Source: an uncultured Coriobacteriaceae bacterium (GTDB lineage Bacteria; Actinomycetota; Coriobacteriia; Coriobacteriales; Eggerthellaceae). Taken from it: a stretch of DNA of 9,592 bases. Below, piece by piece: positions 1 through 5,984 of the stretch. The notes under the pieces were generated by a model that was given only the letters and a program-made list of their open reading frames with translations, was not told the DNA's origin and searched no databases. The stretch lies in NCBI GenBank assembly GCA_902781245.1, contig CACZIP010000051.1, positions 1-9,592 on the forward strand, written 5' to 3'. A program made the position numbers and the translations under genes. How positions within the stretch are numbered: position 1 is the stretch's first letter; each line of letters begins with the position of its first letter.

Positions 1-240
1 AGGTGCAGCGCAGAAAACATTTTGCGTGAACGTGGCAGCACATGAAGCAGGTTCGTCGGCAACGACAAGCGCCATGTCGAGACGATTTGGATCGGCTCGG
101 AAACCAGCATGAACACCAGAAGCCTTGAAGCCCTTAGCGCTTGACACGCCACCTCCGTCGATGAAGGTCAAGCCTTCGAACACATCGGAGCCTTCAGGCT
201 TGTATAGCGGCTCGATCTCGACTGTTTCCTCGTTCGTCAT
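1..240 (-). CDS. argJ: Glutamate N-acetyltransferase / amino-acid acetyltransferase ArgJ, N-terminal part (cut by window edge)
   Basis: Only the first 80 codons are present; the gene runs off the left edge in frame. ArgJ moves the acetyl group from N-acetylornithine to glutamate (the cyclic arginine pathway) and in some species also uses acetyl-CoA. The visible part matches the family's N-terminal core: a GGG-V-x4-KGFKASGVHAGF stretch at about residues 29-47, then an ALVV-x-D-x-PAS segment and TQNVFCAAP at about 72-80. The catalytic Thr and autocleavage site lie outside the window. About 20 residues precede the conserved core, slightly more than usual. The ATG at 238-240 lies 23 bases after the argC stop, with purine-rich GAGAGG and GAAAGA just upstream, so argC and argJ are very likely co-transcribed. 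Identification is firm from the conserved N-terminus; length and integrity cannot be judged. Confidence 0.9.
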   Translation of the reverse strand, partial: MTNEETVEIEPLYKPEGSDVFEGLTFIDGGGVSSAKGFKASGVHAGFRADPNRLDMALVVADEPASCAATFTQNVFCAAP

Positions 241-263
241 GCTTGTCTTTCAACCTCTCGCAC

Positions 264-1322
264 CTATGCCGGAATGGCGATGGTCTGCAAACCGCACGTC
301 TCGGGCAATCCAAACACGATGTTCGCGCACTGAATCGCCTGGCCTGCAGCGCCCTTGCCGACATTATCGATGGCACATGTAGCAACGATGACGTTGGCAT
401 GCTCGTTTAACACGACCGCAACGTGAGCGCGCGTCGTGCCAGCAACCGATCCCGTCTTGGGCTGGATACCGCCGAAGAGCACGGTGACCAAGTCGTCATC
501 TCTGTAGAAGTTGCCGTAGATTTCGTCGAGCTGCTGCTGGGTGACTTTGTTTTCACCAAGCGGAATGGTGACCGTTGACAAGAGACCGCGATCGAGAGGC
601 GCCAGATGCGGCGTGAACACGAGTCTGCCGGGAATGTCGAGAATCTGCTCGATTTCGGGCGTATGGCGATGGTTTGCCACACCGTAAGCTTCGAGGTTTT
701 CGTCTGCAAAGCAGAAATGGGTGCGCTCGGTTGCTTTCTTGCCAGCGCCCGAAACACCTGACACGGCATCGGCCACGATAACGCCCGGGCCAGCAAGCCC
801 CGCCCTAATGGCAGGAGCGGCAGCAAGCGAAGTTGCCGTCGGATAGCAGCCTGCGCAACCGACGAGCACGCCTTTGCCCTCGGCTCGTCTTGCAGCTAAA
901 TCTTCAAGACCATCGCGGAACAGCTCAGGCAAGCCAAACGCAGCTTGCGCCAACAGGTCGGTTGCCGTGTGCTTGACGTTGTACCACTGCTCGTAAACCG
1001 CAGGGTCTTTCAGGCGGAAGTCGGCCGAAAGGTCGATAACGGCAACTCCAGCCTCAACCAGCGCAGGTGCCTGGGCTATTGCCGCCGTATGAGGAACAGC
1101 AAGAAACACGACGTCGCATGTATCGAGCGCTGCTTGATCATGGGCGACAAACTCGAGGTCGGTCACGCCTTCGAAATTTGGATATACATCGGCAATTCGC
1201 TTGCCAGCCAGCTCATTTGACGTGGCAGCAACCAATTCAAACTCGGGATGAAGCGTTAGAATGCGCACTGCTTCAATGCCGGCGAAACCCGCCGCGCCAA
1301 CAACACCTGCTTTATAACTCAT
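264..1322 (-). CDS. argC: N-acetyl-gamma-glutamyl-phosphate reductase ArgC
   Basis: ArgC makes N-acetylglutamate 5-semialdehyde by NADPH-dependent reduction of N-acetyl-glutamyl phosphate, the third step of arginine biosynthesis, in the cytosol. The 352-residue product is of family length. A glycine-rich nucleotide-binding loop (GAAGFAG) lies at residues 9-15, DLSADFRLKD at 97-106, the active-site GCYPT with catalytic Cys159 at 158-162, a SGVSGAGKKA segment at 188-197, and HRHTPEIEQ with the likely catalytic His218 at 218-226. The residues before the catalytic Cys read G-C-A-G-C rather than the commoner N-P-G-C, a mild variation. I chose the ATG at 1322: it gives the standard ArgC beginning (MSYKAGVVGA) and has GGGG 9 bases upstream. 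A TTG at 1337 would add five residues without support. argJ follows after 23 bases. A candidate promoter lies 40-65 bases upstream. Confidence 0.96.
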   Translation of the reverse strand: MSYKAGVVGAAGFAGIEAVRILTLHPEFELVAATSNELAGKRIADVYPNFEGVTDLEFVAHDQAALDTCDVVFLAVPHTAAIAQAPALVEAGVAVIDLSADFRLKDPAVYEQWYNVKHTATDLLAQAAFGLPELFRDGLEDLAARRAEGKGVLVGCAGCYPTATSLAAAPAIRAGLAGPGVIVADAVSGVSGAGKKATERTHFCFADENLEAYGVANHRHTPEIEQILDIPGRLVFTPHLAPLDRGLLSTVTIPLGENKVTQQQLDEIYGNFYRDDDLVTVLFGGIQPKTGSVAGTTRAHVAVVLNEHANVIVATCAIDNVGKGAAGQAIQCANIVFGLPETCGLQTIAIPA

Positions 1323-1358
1323 GTAAAATCGCCCCAATCATGACAGTAGTAAGCATCT

Positions 1359-1387
1359 ATCGTATGAAAACACCATGTCAAATGCAA
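1359..1387 (-). promoter_or_regulatory. Candidate promoter of the arg operon
   Basis: In the 175-base gap upstream of argC, the minus strand has TTGCAT at 1382-1387, 17 bases, then TACGAT at 1359-1364, a reasonable -35/-10 pair. A perfect TTGACA (1376-1381) overlaps the spacer, but with a 16-base spacer its -10 would be TAGATG (1354-1359), which is poor. Either choice gives a leader of roughly 25-30 bases before the argC ATG. Read by eye; not experimentally known. Confidence 0.4.
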
Positions 1388-1497
1388 GCTATTCACGGCA
1401 TTAACCGAGTTTTCAAGAACACCGAACAGCGTAAACGACATCTTTCGCCATCAATATCGACAGCGGAGTAGAGCGTTCGTTGTTTGCGGCTGGCGAT

Positions 1498-1692
1498 TTA
1501 AAAATGCAATGTTGATCGATTGGACTGATTGAGCAAATCGGAATCGAACAAGATGCGTTCGAAGACTGCAGGACGCATTGCAACGAGGCATTCGTCCTCG
1601 CCGTCGAACACAATGACGGGTTCGTCTGTTTCGTGCGCAGTTGCAATAAGAGCATTGACATCAGACAGTGTGCGCAATTCGATAGACCCCAT
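1498..1692 (-). CDS. Small Phd/YefM-like antitoxin-type protein, apparently solitary
   Basis: A 64-residue protein with the Phd/YefM antitoxin pattern. An N-terminal I-E-L-R-x-LSDV segment (residues 4-12) is followed by an alanine-rich helix and HETDEPVIVFDGEDECLVAM (20-39), which resembles the 'ePv.it.nG...vvM' strand pair of that fold. Then comes PAVFERILFDSDLLN (41-55), matching the helix that ends the DNA-binding domain. Such proteins dimerise, bind their own operator, and neutralise a RelE/YoeB- or Doc-type toxin with a C-terminal tail. Here the tail after residue 55 is only nine residues, shorter than a full toxin-binding region. I chose the ATG at 1692 because AAAGG sits 8 bases upstream; the GTG at 1698 leaves only 2 bases of spacing. 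No toxin reading frame lies downstream (1338-1497) or between this gene and the peptidase gene upstream. It may be an orphan antitoxin or a stand-alone regulator. Family assignment rests on pattern resemblance only. Confidence 0.7.
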   Translation of the reverse strand: MGSIELRTLSDVNALIATAHETDEPVIVFDGEDECLVAMRPAVFERILFDSDLLNQSNRSTLHF

Positions 1693-1803
1693 GGGCACAT
1701 CCTTTCACTTGGCTTTTTTGCTTGATAATGCAGGCGTGAGGGATGCTTGCCACATCGGGGACCGCCGAGACTCGTTTCGCGAAAACGGCGCCTGCTCGAT
1801 TTC

Positions 1804-1821
1804 ATGGCATGAGTATACCAT
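1804..1821 (-). promoter_or_regulatory. Extended -10 promoter inside an imperfect dyad, upstream of the antitoxin gene
   Basis: On the minus strand, TATACT (1812-1817) is preceded by TGG (1818-1820), giving an extended -10 of the TGnTATAAT type. No good -35 is visible 17 bases further upstream (TACAAA), which extended -10 promoters tolerate. The -10 lies inside an 18-base imperfect dyad, ATGG-n-AT-n4-AT-n-CCAT (1804-1821), with 12 of 18 positions symmetric. Transcription would begin near 1805, giving a leader of about 110 bases before the ATG at 1692. The site sits just past the stop of the upstream prepilin peptidase gene, so the antitoxin gene probably has its own promoter. A dyad over the -10 would fit autorepression by a dimeric antitoxin, but that is inference. 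Confidence 0.5.
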
Positions 1822-1847
1822 AATAAAACGAACATTTGTATGATTTT

Positions 1848-2417
1848 TTAAAACAAAAGCGAAGATTGGATGGGCGGGCATAAGACCAGCATTGCAGCGA
1901 TTGCCGACATTGCAATAGCTGGGCCGAGAGGAAACGTGCCGAGCTGGGAATCAGTTGCATCTCTCGATTGCCTTTGCAACAAAGTCGCACATGCTCCCAA
2001 GGCACACGCAGCTGCCGTCACAGCAAGGCCGATAGACAGCCCGAAATAGAATCCGATGACGGCGAGCAGCTTGATATCCCCGCCGCCCATGTTCTCGCCT
2101 CCGCGGAGATAATCGGCGATCATCGTGAACACAAGCAAGCCCCCACCGATGACGACAGCTCCGATAAGGGATTCGGCCAACAGCGAAGAAGCTTCCCCTG
2201 CATTGCCAAACCACATGATGGCAATGTAAAGAATGCGCACCGAGAACGCCGCCAACACAAGCGCATTCGGAATGCGACGGATAGCCTGGTCGATGTCGGC
2301 AATCACAACAAGAATCGCCGCGAACGCAGCTAGATGGACCGCCTCCAACGTCAGCCCGTAAAGCAACAGGATTGAGATGGCAGACAATACTGCCAATCCG
2401 AGCACCCTACCCTGCAT
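1848..2417 (-). CDS. Prepilin peptidase, A24 family, short form without the N-terminal methylase-type domain
   Basis: A 189-residue very hydrophobic protein, probably with six or more membrane segments. It shows both aspartate motifs of the type IV prepilin (GxGD) peptidases: D43 in D-Q-A-I-R-R-IPN (43-51), where the second Asp of D41-I-D43 has the right distance to the Pro, and GGGDIK with D114 (111-116). A family-like TFPLGPAIA stretch lies at 161-169. These membrane enzymes cut the leader of type IV pilins, Tad pilins and competence pseudopilins at the inner face of the membrane. The length matches the short CpaA/TadV-like members; the N-terminal zinc/methyltransferase region of PilD is absent. 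The ATG at 2417 lies 3 bases after the map stop and has a weak ribosome site, so translation is probably coupled to map. A TTG at codon 8 with AGGG upstream is an alternative start. No pilin or assembly gene lies in this window. Confidence 0.85.
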   Translation of the reverse strand: MQGRVLGLAVLSAISILLLYGLTLEAVHLAAFAAILVVIADIDQAIRRIPNALVLAAFSVRILYIAIMWFGNAGEASSLLAESLIGAVVIGGGLLVFTMIADYLRGGENMGGGDIKLLAVIGFYFGLSIGLAVTAAACALGACATLLQRQSRDATDSQLGTFPLGPAIAMSAIAAMLVLCPPIQSSLLF

Positions 2418-2420
2418 CGT

Positions 2421-3308
2421 TTACCAGGACAGGAGCTCGTAACCGTCCTCGGTCACAACCAGTTGAACTTCCCACTGAGCAGTCGGCTTGCCATCCTTCG
2501 TGCGCACCGTCCAACCATTCGGGTCGTTCATGTCGATCTCCTGGGCTCCCATGTTGACCATGGGCTCAATCGTGAAGCACATGCCCGGTACAAGAATGTA
2601 GCCAGTGCCAGGTTTCTCGTTAAAGCCAACCCATGGATCCTCATGGAACTCAAGACCAATGCCATGACCGCCAAACTCACGCACAACGGTATAGCCCGCG
2701 TCGGTCGCCACCTTGTTCACAGCAGCGCTGACGTCGCCGAGGAAACCCCAGGGCTTCACTGCGGCAAGACCCGCCTGTACTGATTCGTATGTGGTGTCGA
2801 CCAGGCGTTTCCACTCTGGATCGACCTCACCGATGCAGAACATGCGCGAGCTATCAGAATAGTATCCATCCTTAATCGTAGACATATCGACGTTGACGAT
2901 GTCGCCCTCCTTCAGCACATCATCGTCGCTCGGAATGCCATGGCAGACCACCTCGTTGATCGAGGTGCAGACACTCTTGGGAAACCCTTCGTAGTTGAGA
3001 TCAGCTGGGATTGCATCGTGCTCGATGCAATAGTTGTACACCCACTGGTCGATTTCCTCAGTCGTCGTACCGATGCCAATATGAGCTGCAACGTAATCGA
3101 GCGCGCCGACATTGACCTTTGCACTGGCCTTGATGCCCTCAATGTCCTCGGGCGTCTTCAGCAAGTCGCGCGGGAGCACCTGGAAGCCCTGTGATGCTAG
3201 CGTCTCAAGTCGATCATCGAAGTCACGGTGGCATTTCTTGTACTTTTTACCGCTGCCACACCAGCATTCGTCATTTCGCCCAGGCGTTAGCAATCCGTCA
3301 TAGCTCAT
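2421..3308 (-). CDS. map: Methionine aminopeptidase type I with N-terminal SEC-C zinc motif
   Basis: This enzyme removes the initiator methionine from new proteins in the cytosol. The 295-residue product starts with a SEC-C zinc knuckle (C15-W-C17 ... C26-H27) of the kind also found at the SecA C-terminus, thought to aid ribosome or metal binding. The pita-bread peptidase domain follows from about residue 50. All five metal ligands are visible: D141, D152, H215 (GGHGIG), E248 (TIEPMV) and E280 (AQWE). The substrate-site histidines H123 (VCHGIP) and H222 (FHEDP) are also present. The residue after E280 is Val, where E. coli has His; this His is not a metal ligand. I chose the ATG at 3308 because AAAGGAG sits 6 bases upstream; an earlier in-frame start at 3353 would be read through the palindrome and lacks a site. 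The prepilin peptidase gene follows after 3 bases. Confidence 0.96.
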   Translation of the reverse strand: MSYDGLLTPGRNDECWCGSGKKYKKCHRDFDDRLETLASQGFQVLPRDLLKTPEDIEGIKASAKVNVGALDYVAAHIGIGTTTEEIDQWVYNYCIEHDAIPADLNYEGFPKSVCTSINEVVCHGIPSDDDVLKEGDIVNVDMSTIKDGYYSDSSRMFCIGEVDPEWKRLVDTTYESVQAGLAAVKPWGFLGDVSAAVNKVATDAGYTVVREFGGHGIGLEFHEDPWVGFNEKPGTGYILVPGMCFTIEPMVNMGAQEIDMNDPNGWTVRTKDGKPTAQWEVQLVVTEDGYELLSW

Positions 3309-3314
3309 ATGTCG

Positions 3315-3321
3315 CTCCTTT
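3315..3321 (-). promoter_or_regulatory. Strong ribosome binding site of map
   Basis: AAAGGAG on the minus strand, 6 bases from the ATG at 3308. It fixes the start at MSYDG and rules out the longer frame from 3353. It lies only 2 bases downstream of the leader palindrome, so folding of that palindrome could affect ribosome access. Confidence 0.85.
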
Positions 3322-3323
3322 GT

Positions 3324-3352
3324 TGAAACAGGGTACCCGGTACCCTGTTTCA
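3324..3352. repeat. 29-base near-perfect palindrome in the map leader
   Basis: Two 14-base arms, TGAAACAGGGTACC (3324-3337) and GGTACCCTGTTTCA (3339-3352), are exact reverse complements separated by a single C. Predicted transcription starts near 3369, so the element lies in the 5' untranslated RNA and ends 2 bases before the AAAGGAG site. As RNA it would form a stem of about 12 bp with a 5-base loop; as DNA it could be an operator for a dimeric regulator, or a copy of a repetitive extragenic palindrome. The sequence does not decide between these. There is no U-tract, so it is not a typical terminator. Confidence 0.9.
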
Positions 3353-3375
3353 CTTAAATGTTTTATAAGGCTAAC

Positions 3376-3384
3376 ATTATAGCA
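3376..3384 (-). promoter_or_regulatory. Extended -10 promoter of map
   Basis: The minus strand reads TGCTATAAT, a perfect TATAAT (3376-3381) with the TGn extension (3382-3384). The -35 position at about 3399-3404 falls on the foot of the pheT hairpin and is poor (CCGATT). Transcription would begin near 3369, giving a leader of about 60 bases that contains the palindrome at 3324-3352. map can therefore be transcribed independently of pheST. Confidence 0.65.
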
Positions 3385-3398
3385 CTGCCCCTGCGGGA

Positions 3399-3433
3399 AA
3401 TCGGACCAAGGGAAGCTGTCCCTTGGTCCGATT
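3399..3433 (-). terminator. 15-bp hairpin directly behind pheT, probable terminator or extragenic palindrome
   Basis: The arms AATCGGACCAAGGGA (3399-3413) and TCCCTTGGTCCGATT (3419-3433) are perfect reverse complements around a 5-base loop. The element begins 3 bases after the pheT stop codon, where a terminator is expected. On the minus strand the stem is followed by only one further T before CCCGC, so the U-tract of a classical intrinsic terminator is nearly absent; the stem ends in A/T pairs on both sides and could work in either direction. The opposite end overlaps the -35 region of the map promoter. Confidence 0.6.
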
Positions 3434-3436
3434 GGT

Positions 3437-5968
3437 CTAGCCGCGAACCTCGGCGCCAGTGGCTCCGCACACCTTCTTGATAAGTTTGGCCTGAGTCTTT
3501 TCAACCTCTTCGCCAGTAAGCGTGCGATCAGCAGCACGATAAGTCAAGGCATACGCCATCGACTTCTTGCCAGCGCCCAAACGCTTGCTATCGCGGTACA
3601 CGTCGAACAGGCGCACGTCGGCGAGCAGCTTGCCACCAGCGCTCTTGATGCACTGAACGAGGCGCTCATTGGTCACCGACTCGTCGACGACGAACGCCAG
3701 GTCAGCTTCTACCGGCGGGAACTCCGGCACGTCAACATAGTCACGTGCGATACGTGCGGCCTTGCCCAAGGCTTCGACGTCGAGCTCGAACGCCACAACC
3801 GGTGCCGTTGCCTCAAATGCATCGACAGCTAATGGATGCAGTTCACCAACCCAGCCGAGCACCGTGCCTCCGCTGAGCACCTCGGCAGCTCGACCCGGCT
3901 GCAGGAACGGCGCGTCTTCGGCCGACAGCGCACGGTAGCGCATTTTCGGCAATGCGAGCTCGCGAGCGAGACTCTCGACAATACCCTTGCCATCGAAGAA
4001 GTCGAATGCTGCAGGCGCAACGTTCCAAGACGGATCACCCATAGCTCCTGCCAACACGCCGGCAACCTTCTCGCGCTCCTTGGGCTGCTTCTTGCCCTCG
4101 TGGGCGAAGAACACCTTGCCGGTCTCGTAGAGCTGAACGTTCTTGACGCCATGCGCCTGGTTGTAAGCAACCGAGCGCAGCAAGCCGGGAATAATGGTCT
4201 GACGCATGACGGACTGCTCGGCGTTCATGGGATTGATCAGCTCGACCGGATCGCCGGAAATGCCCGATGCCGTCGCGAATTCGCCCAGGCGAGGCGCGGC
4301 GTCAACAGCGGCATGTGCACCAGAGGGCAGCTCTTCGGCAAGTCGAAGCTTGATCAGGTCAGCAGGATCGGTGAACGAATAGGTAGTGGTCTCGTTGAGG
4401 CCGGCCGCCGTGAGCGTGCGGTTGATCTTGCGTGCAAGCAGTTGAGATTCGGTCAGAGCACCAACGCGATCGGGGCTCGACGGCAACGTAGGCGGAACGA
4501 GATCCATGCCCCAAAGACGCAAGACCTCTTCGTAAAGATCGATTTCGCGCTCGAGGTCGGGGCGGCATGTCGGTGCCGTGACCTGCAGAACATCGGCATC
4601 AGCCGTATCGGACACTTCGCAGTCGAGGCGCTCGAGAATGTCGACGATATCCTCACGCGGCACCTCGACGCCCATCATCTGACAGAAGCGCGGAATACGG
4701 AACTGCAACTCGATCGGAGCCGTTGGTGCCGGATAGACATCGATGATGCCGGGGCACACCGAACCGCCAGAAACCTCGGCAAGCAGCGCTGCCGCAGCAG
4801 CCGAGTAATCAGCAATCGGGTTGTCATCGACACCGCGCTCATAGCGCATCGACGACTCGCTGATCAGGCCCAAGTTGCGGCTCGTGCGGCTCGTGCGGCC
4901 ATGTTCGAACGTCGCCGCCTCGAGCAGCACCGTGGTGGACTCTTCGGTGATCTCGGAATCGAGACCGCCCATGACGCCTGCCAGGCACACAGCGTTCTCT
5001 GGCGTGGCAATGACGGTCATGTCGCTCGTGAGGTCGCGCTCCTCGCCATCGAGGGTCGTGAACTTCTCGCCGTCGCCTGCTGCACGCACGATGATGTGCG
5101 CCTTGCCGTCAGCGCCGACCAGCTTGTCATAGTCGAACGCATGCAACGGCTGACCATAGAGGAACAGGATGTAGTTCGTGACGTCGACAACGTTGTTGAT
5201 CGGACGAGAGCCCGCAGCCGTCACGCGTTCGGCCAACCATTGCGGGCTGGGGCCGATCTTGACGTTCTTGATGACACGCGCGGTATAGCGTGCGCAACGC
5301 TCGGGATCTTCGATTTCAACCGTGGCCAGCTCAGCAGCATTGGGCAGGCTGGGATCCTCCTCGAGTTCGTAGAGCGGCAAAGTGACGTCTTCGCGATACA
5401 TCGCACCAACTTCGCGTGCCATGCCGACCATCGATAGACAGTCGGGGCGGTTCGGCGTGATCTCGAGGTCGAGCACCGTGTCGGACATCTGCATGTACTC
5501 TGCGAGCGGCACGCCAATGGGCGCGTCTTCGGGCAGAATCATGATGCCATCATGGCTGTCGCCGATGCCGAGCTCGCGCTCGGAGCAGTTCATGCCACAG
5601 CTGGTCACGCCGCGCAGCTTCGACTTCTTGATCGTGAAGTCGCCCGGCAACGTCGCACCAACCATGGCCGTGACGATATGGTCGCCTTCATTGAAGTTTT
5701 GCGCACCGCAGACGATTTGCAGCGGTTCAGGATTTCCGTTGGAGTCAACATTGCAGGCGCCCACATCGACCTTGGTGACCCACAGGTGATCGGAATCGGG
5801 ATGCGGCGCCTTCTCGAGCACCTTGGCAGTGACGATGTTCTCGAAGGTGTCGCCGACCTTGTCGACACCTTCGACGCCCGTGCCCGTCAGGTCGAGGCGA
5901 TCGCAGAACGCCTTGAGGTCGGACGGCACGTCAACGTATTGGTTAAGCCACTTGAGAGAAACTTTCAT
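3437..5968 (-). CDS. pheT: Phenylalanyl-tRNA synthetase beta subunit
   Basis: PheT is the large subunit of the cytosolic (alpha-beta)2 enzyme that charges tRNA-Phe; it binds tRNA and edits mischarged Tyr-tRNA-Phe. The 843-residue product is of family length and shows the full domain order. An OB-fold tRNA-binding domain lies at about 40-155 (SKLRGVTSCGMNCSERELG, 116-134). The B3/4 editing domain lies at about 215-395 (NNVVDVTNYILFLYGQPLHAFD, in two parts from 258; SSMRYERGVDDNP, 372-384), B5 at about 415-485, the catalytic-like core at about 495-735 (LINPMNAEQSVMR, 577-589; VQLYETGKVF, 611-620), and the FDX-ACB anticodon-binding domain at about 750-843. The start is the ATG at 5968, 5 bases after GGGGAGGGGAG and 16 bases after the pheS stop, so the two subunits form one operon. 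A 15-bp hairpin follows the stop codon. Confidence 0.98.
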   Translation of the reverse strand: MKVSLKWLNQYVDVPSDLKAFCDRLDLTGTGVEGVDKVGDTFENIVTAKVLEKAPHPDSDHLWVTKVDVGACNVDSNGNPEPLQIVCGAQNFNEGDHIVTAMVGATLPGDFTIKKSKLRGVTSCGMNCSERELGIGDSHDGIMILPEDAPIGVPLAEYMQMSDTVLDLEITPNRPDCLSMVGMAREVGAMYREDVTLPLYELEEDPSLPNAAELATVEIEDPERCARYTARVIKNVKIGPSPQWLAERVTAAGSRPINNVVDVTNYILFLYGQPLHAFDYDKLVGADGKAHIIVRAAGDGEKFTTLDGEERDLTSDMTVIATPENAVCLAGVMGGLDSEITEESTTVLLEAATFEHGRTSRTSRNLGLISESSMRYERGVDDNPIADYSAAAAALLAEVSGGSVCPGIIDVYPAPTAPIELQFRIPRFCQMMGVEVPREDIVDILERLDCEVSDTADADVLQVTAPTCRPDLEREIDLYEEVLRLWGMDLVPPTLPSSPDRVGALTESQLLARKINRTLTAAGLNETTTYSFTDPADLIKLRLAEELPSGAHAAVDAAPRLGEFATASGISGDPVELINPMNAEQSVMRQTIIPGLLRSVAYNQAHGVKNVQLYETGKVFFAHEGKKQPKEREKVAGVLAGAMGDPSWNVAPAAFDFFDGKGIVESLARELALPKMRYRALSAEDAPFLQPGRAAEVLSGGTVLGWVGELHPLAVDAFEATAPVVAFELDVEALGKAARIARDYVDVPEFPPVEADLAFVVDESVTNERLVQCIKSAGGKLLADVRLFDVYRDSKRLGAGKKSMAYALTYRAADRTLTGEEVEKTQAKLIKKVCGATGAEVRG

Positions 5969-5973
5969 GATTA

Positions 5974-5984
5974 CTCCCCTCCCC
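5974..5984 (-). promoter_or_regulatory. Ribosome binding site of pheT in the pheS-pheT gap
   Basis: GGGGAGGGGAG on the minus strand fills most of the 16-base gap after the pheS stop and stands 5 bases before the pheT ATG at 5968. It decides the start against a longer in-frame reading that would run back into pheS. Confidence 0.85.

Noticed and set aside
1413..1835. A 140-codon minus-strand frame overlapping the antitoxin gene
   Set aside because: It is another reading frame of the antitoxin gene and its leader, serine/cysteine-rich without any domain, and shows no remnant of a toxin.
3836..5437. A 533-codon open frame on the plus strand opposite pheT
   Set aside because: It mirrors the codon structure of a clear pheT, has no recognisable domain and low-complexity arginine/alanine-rich content, and no ribosome site was evident.
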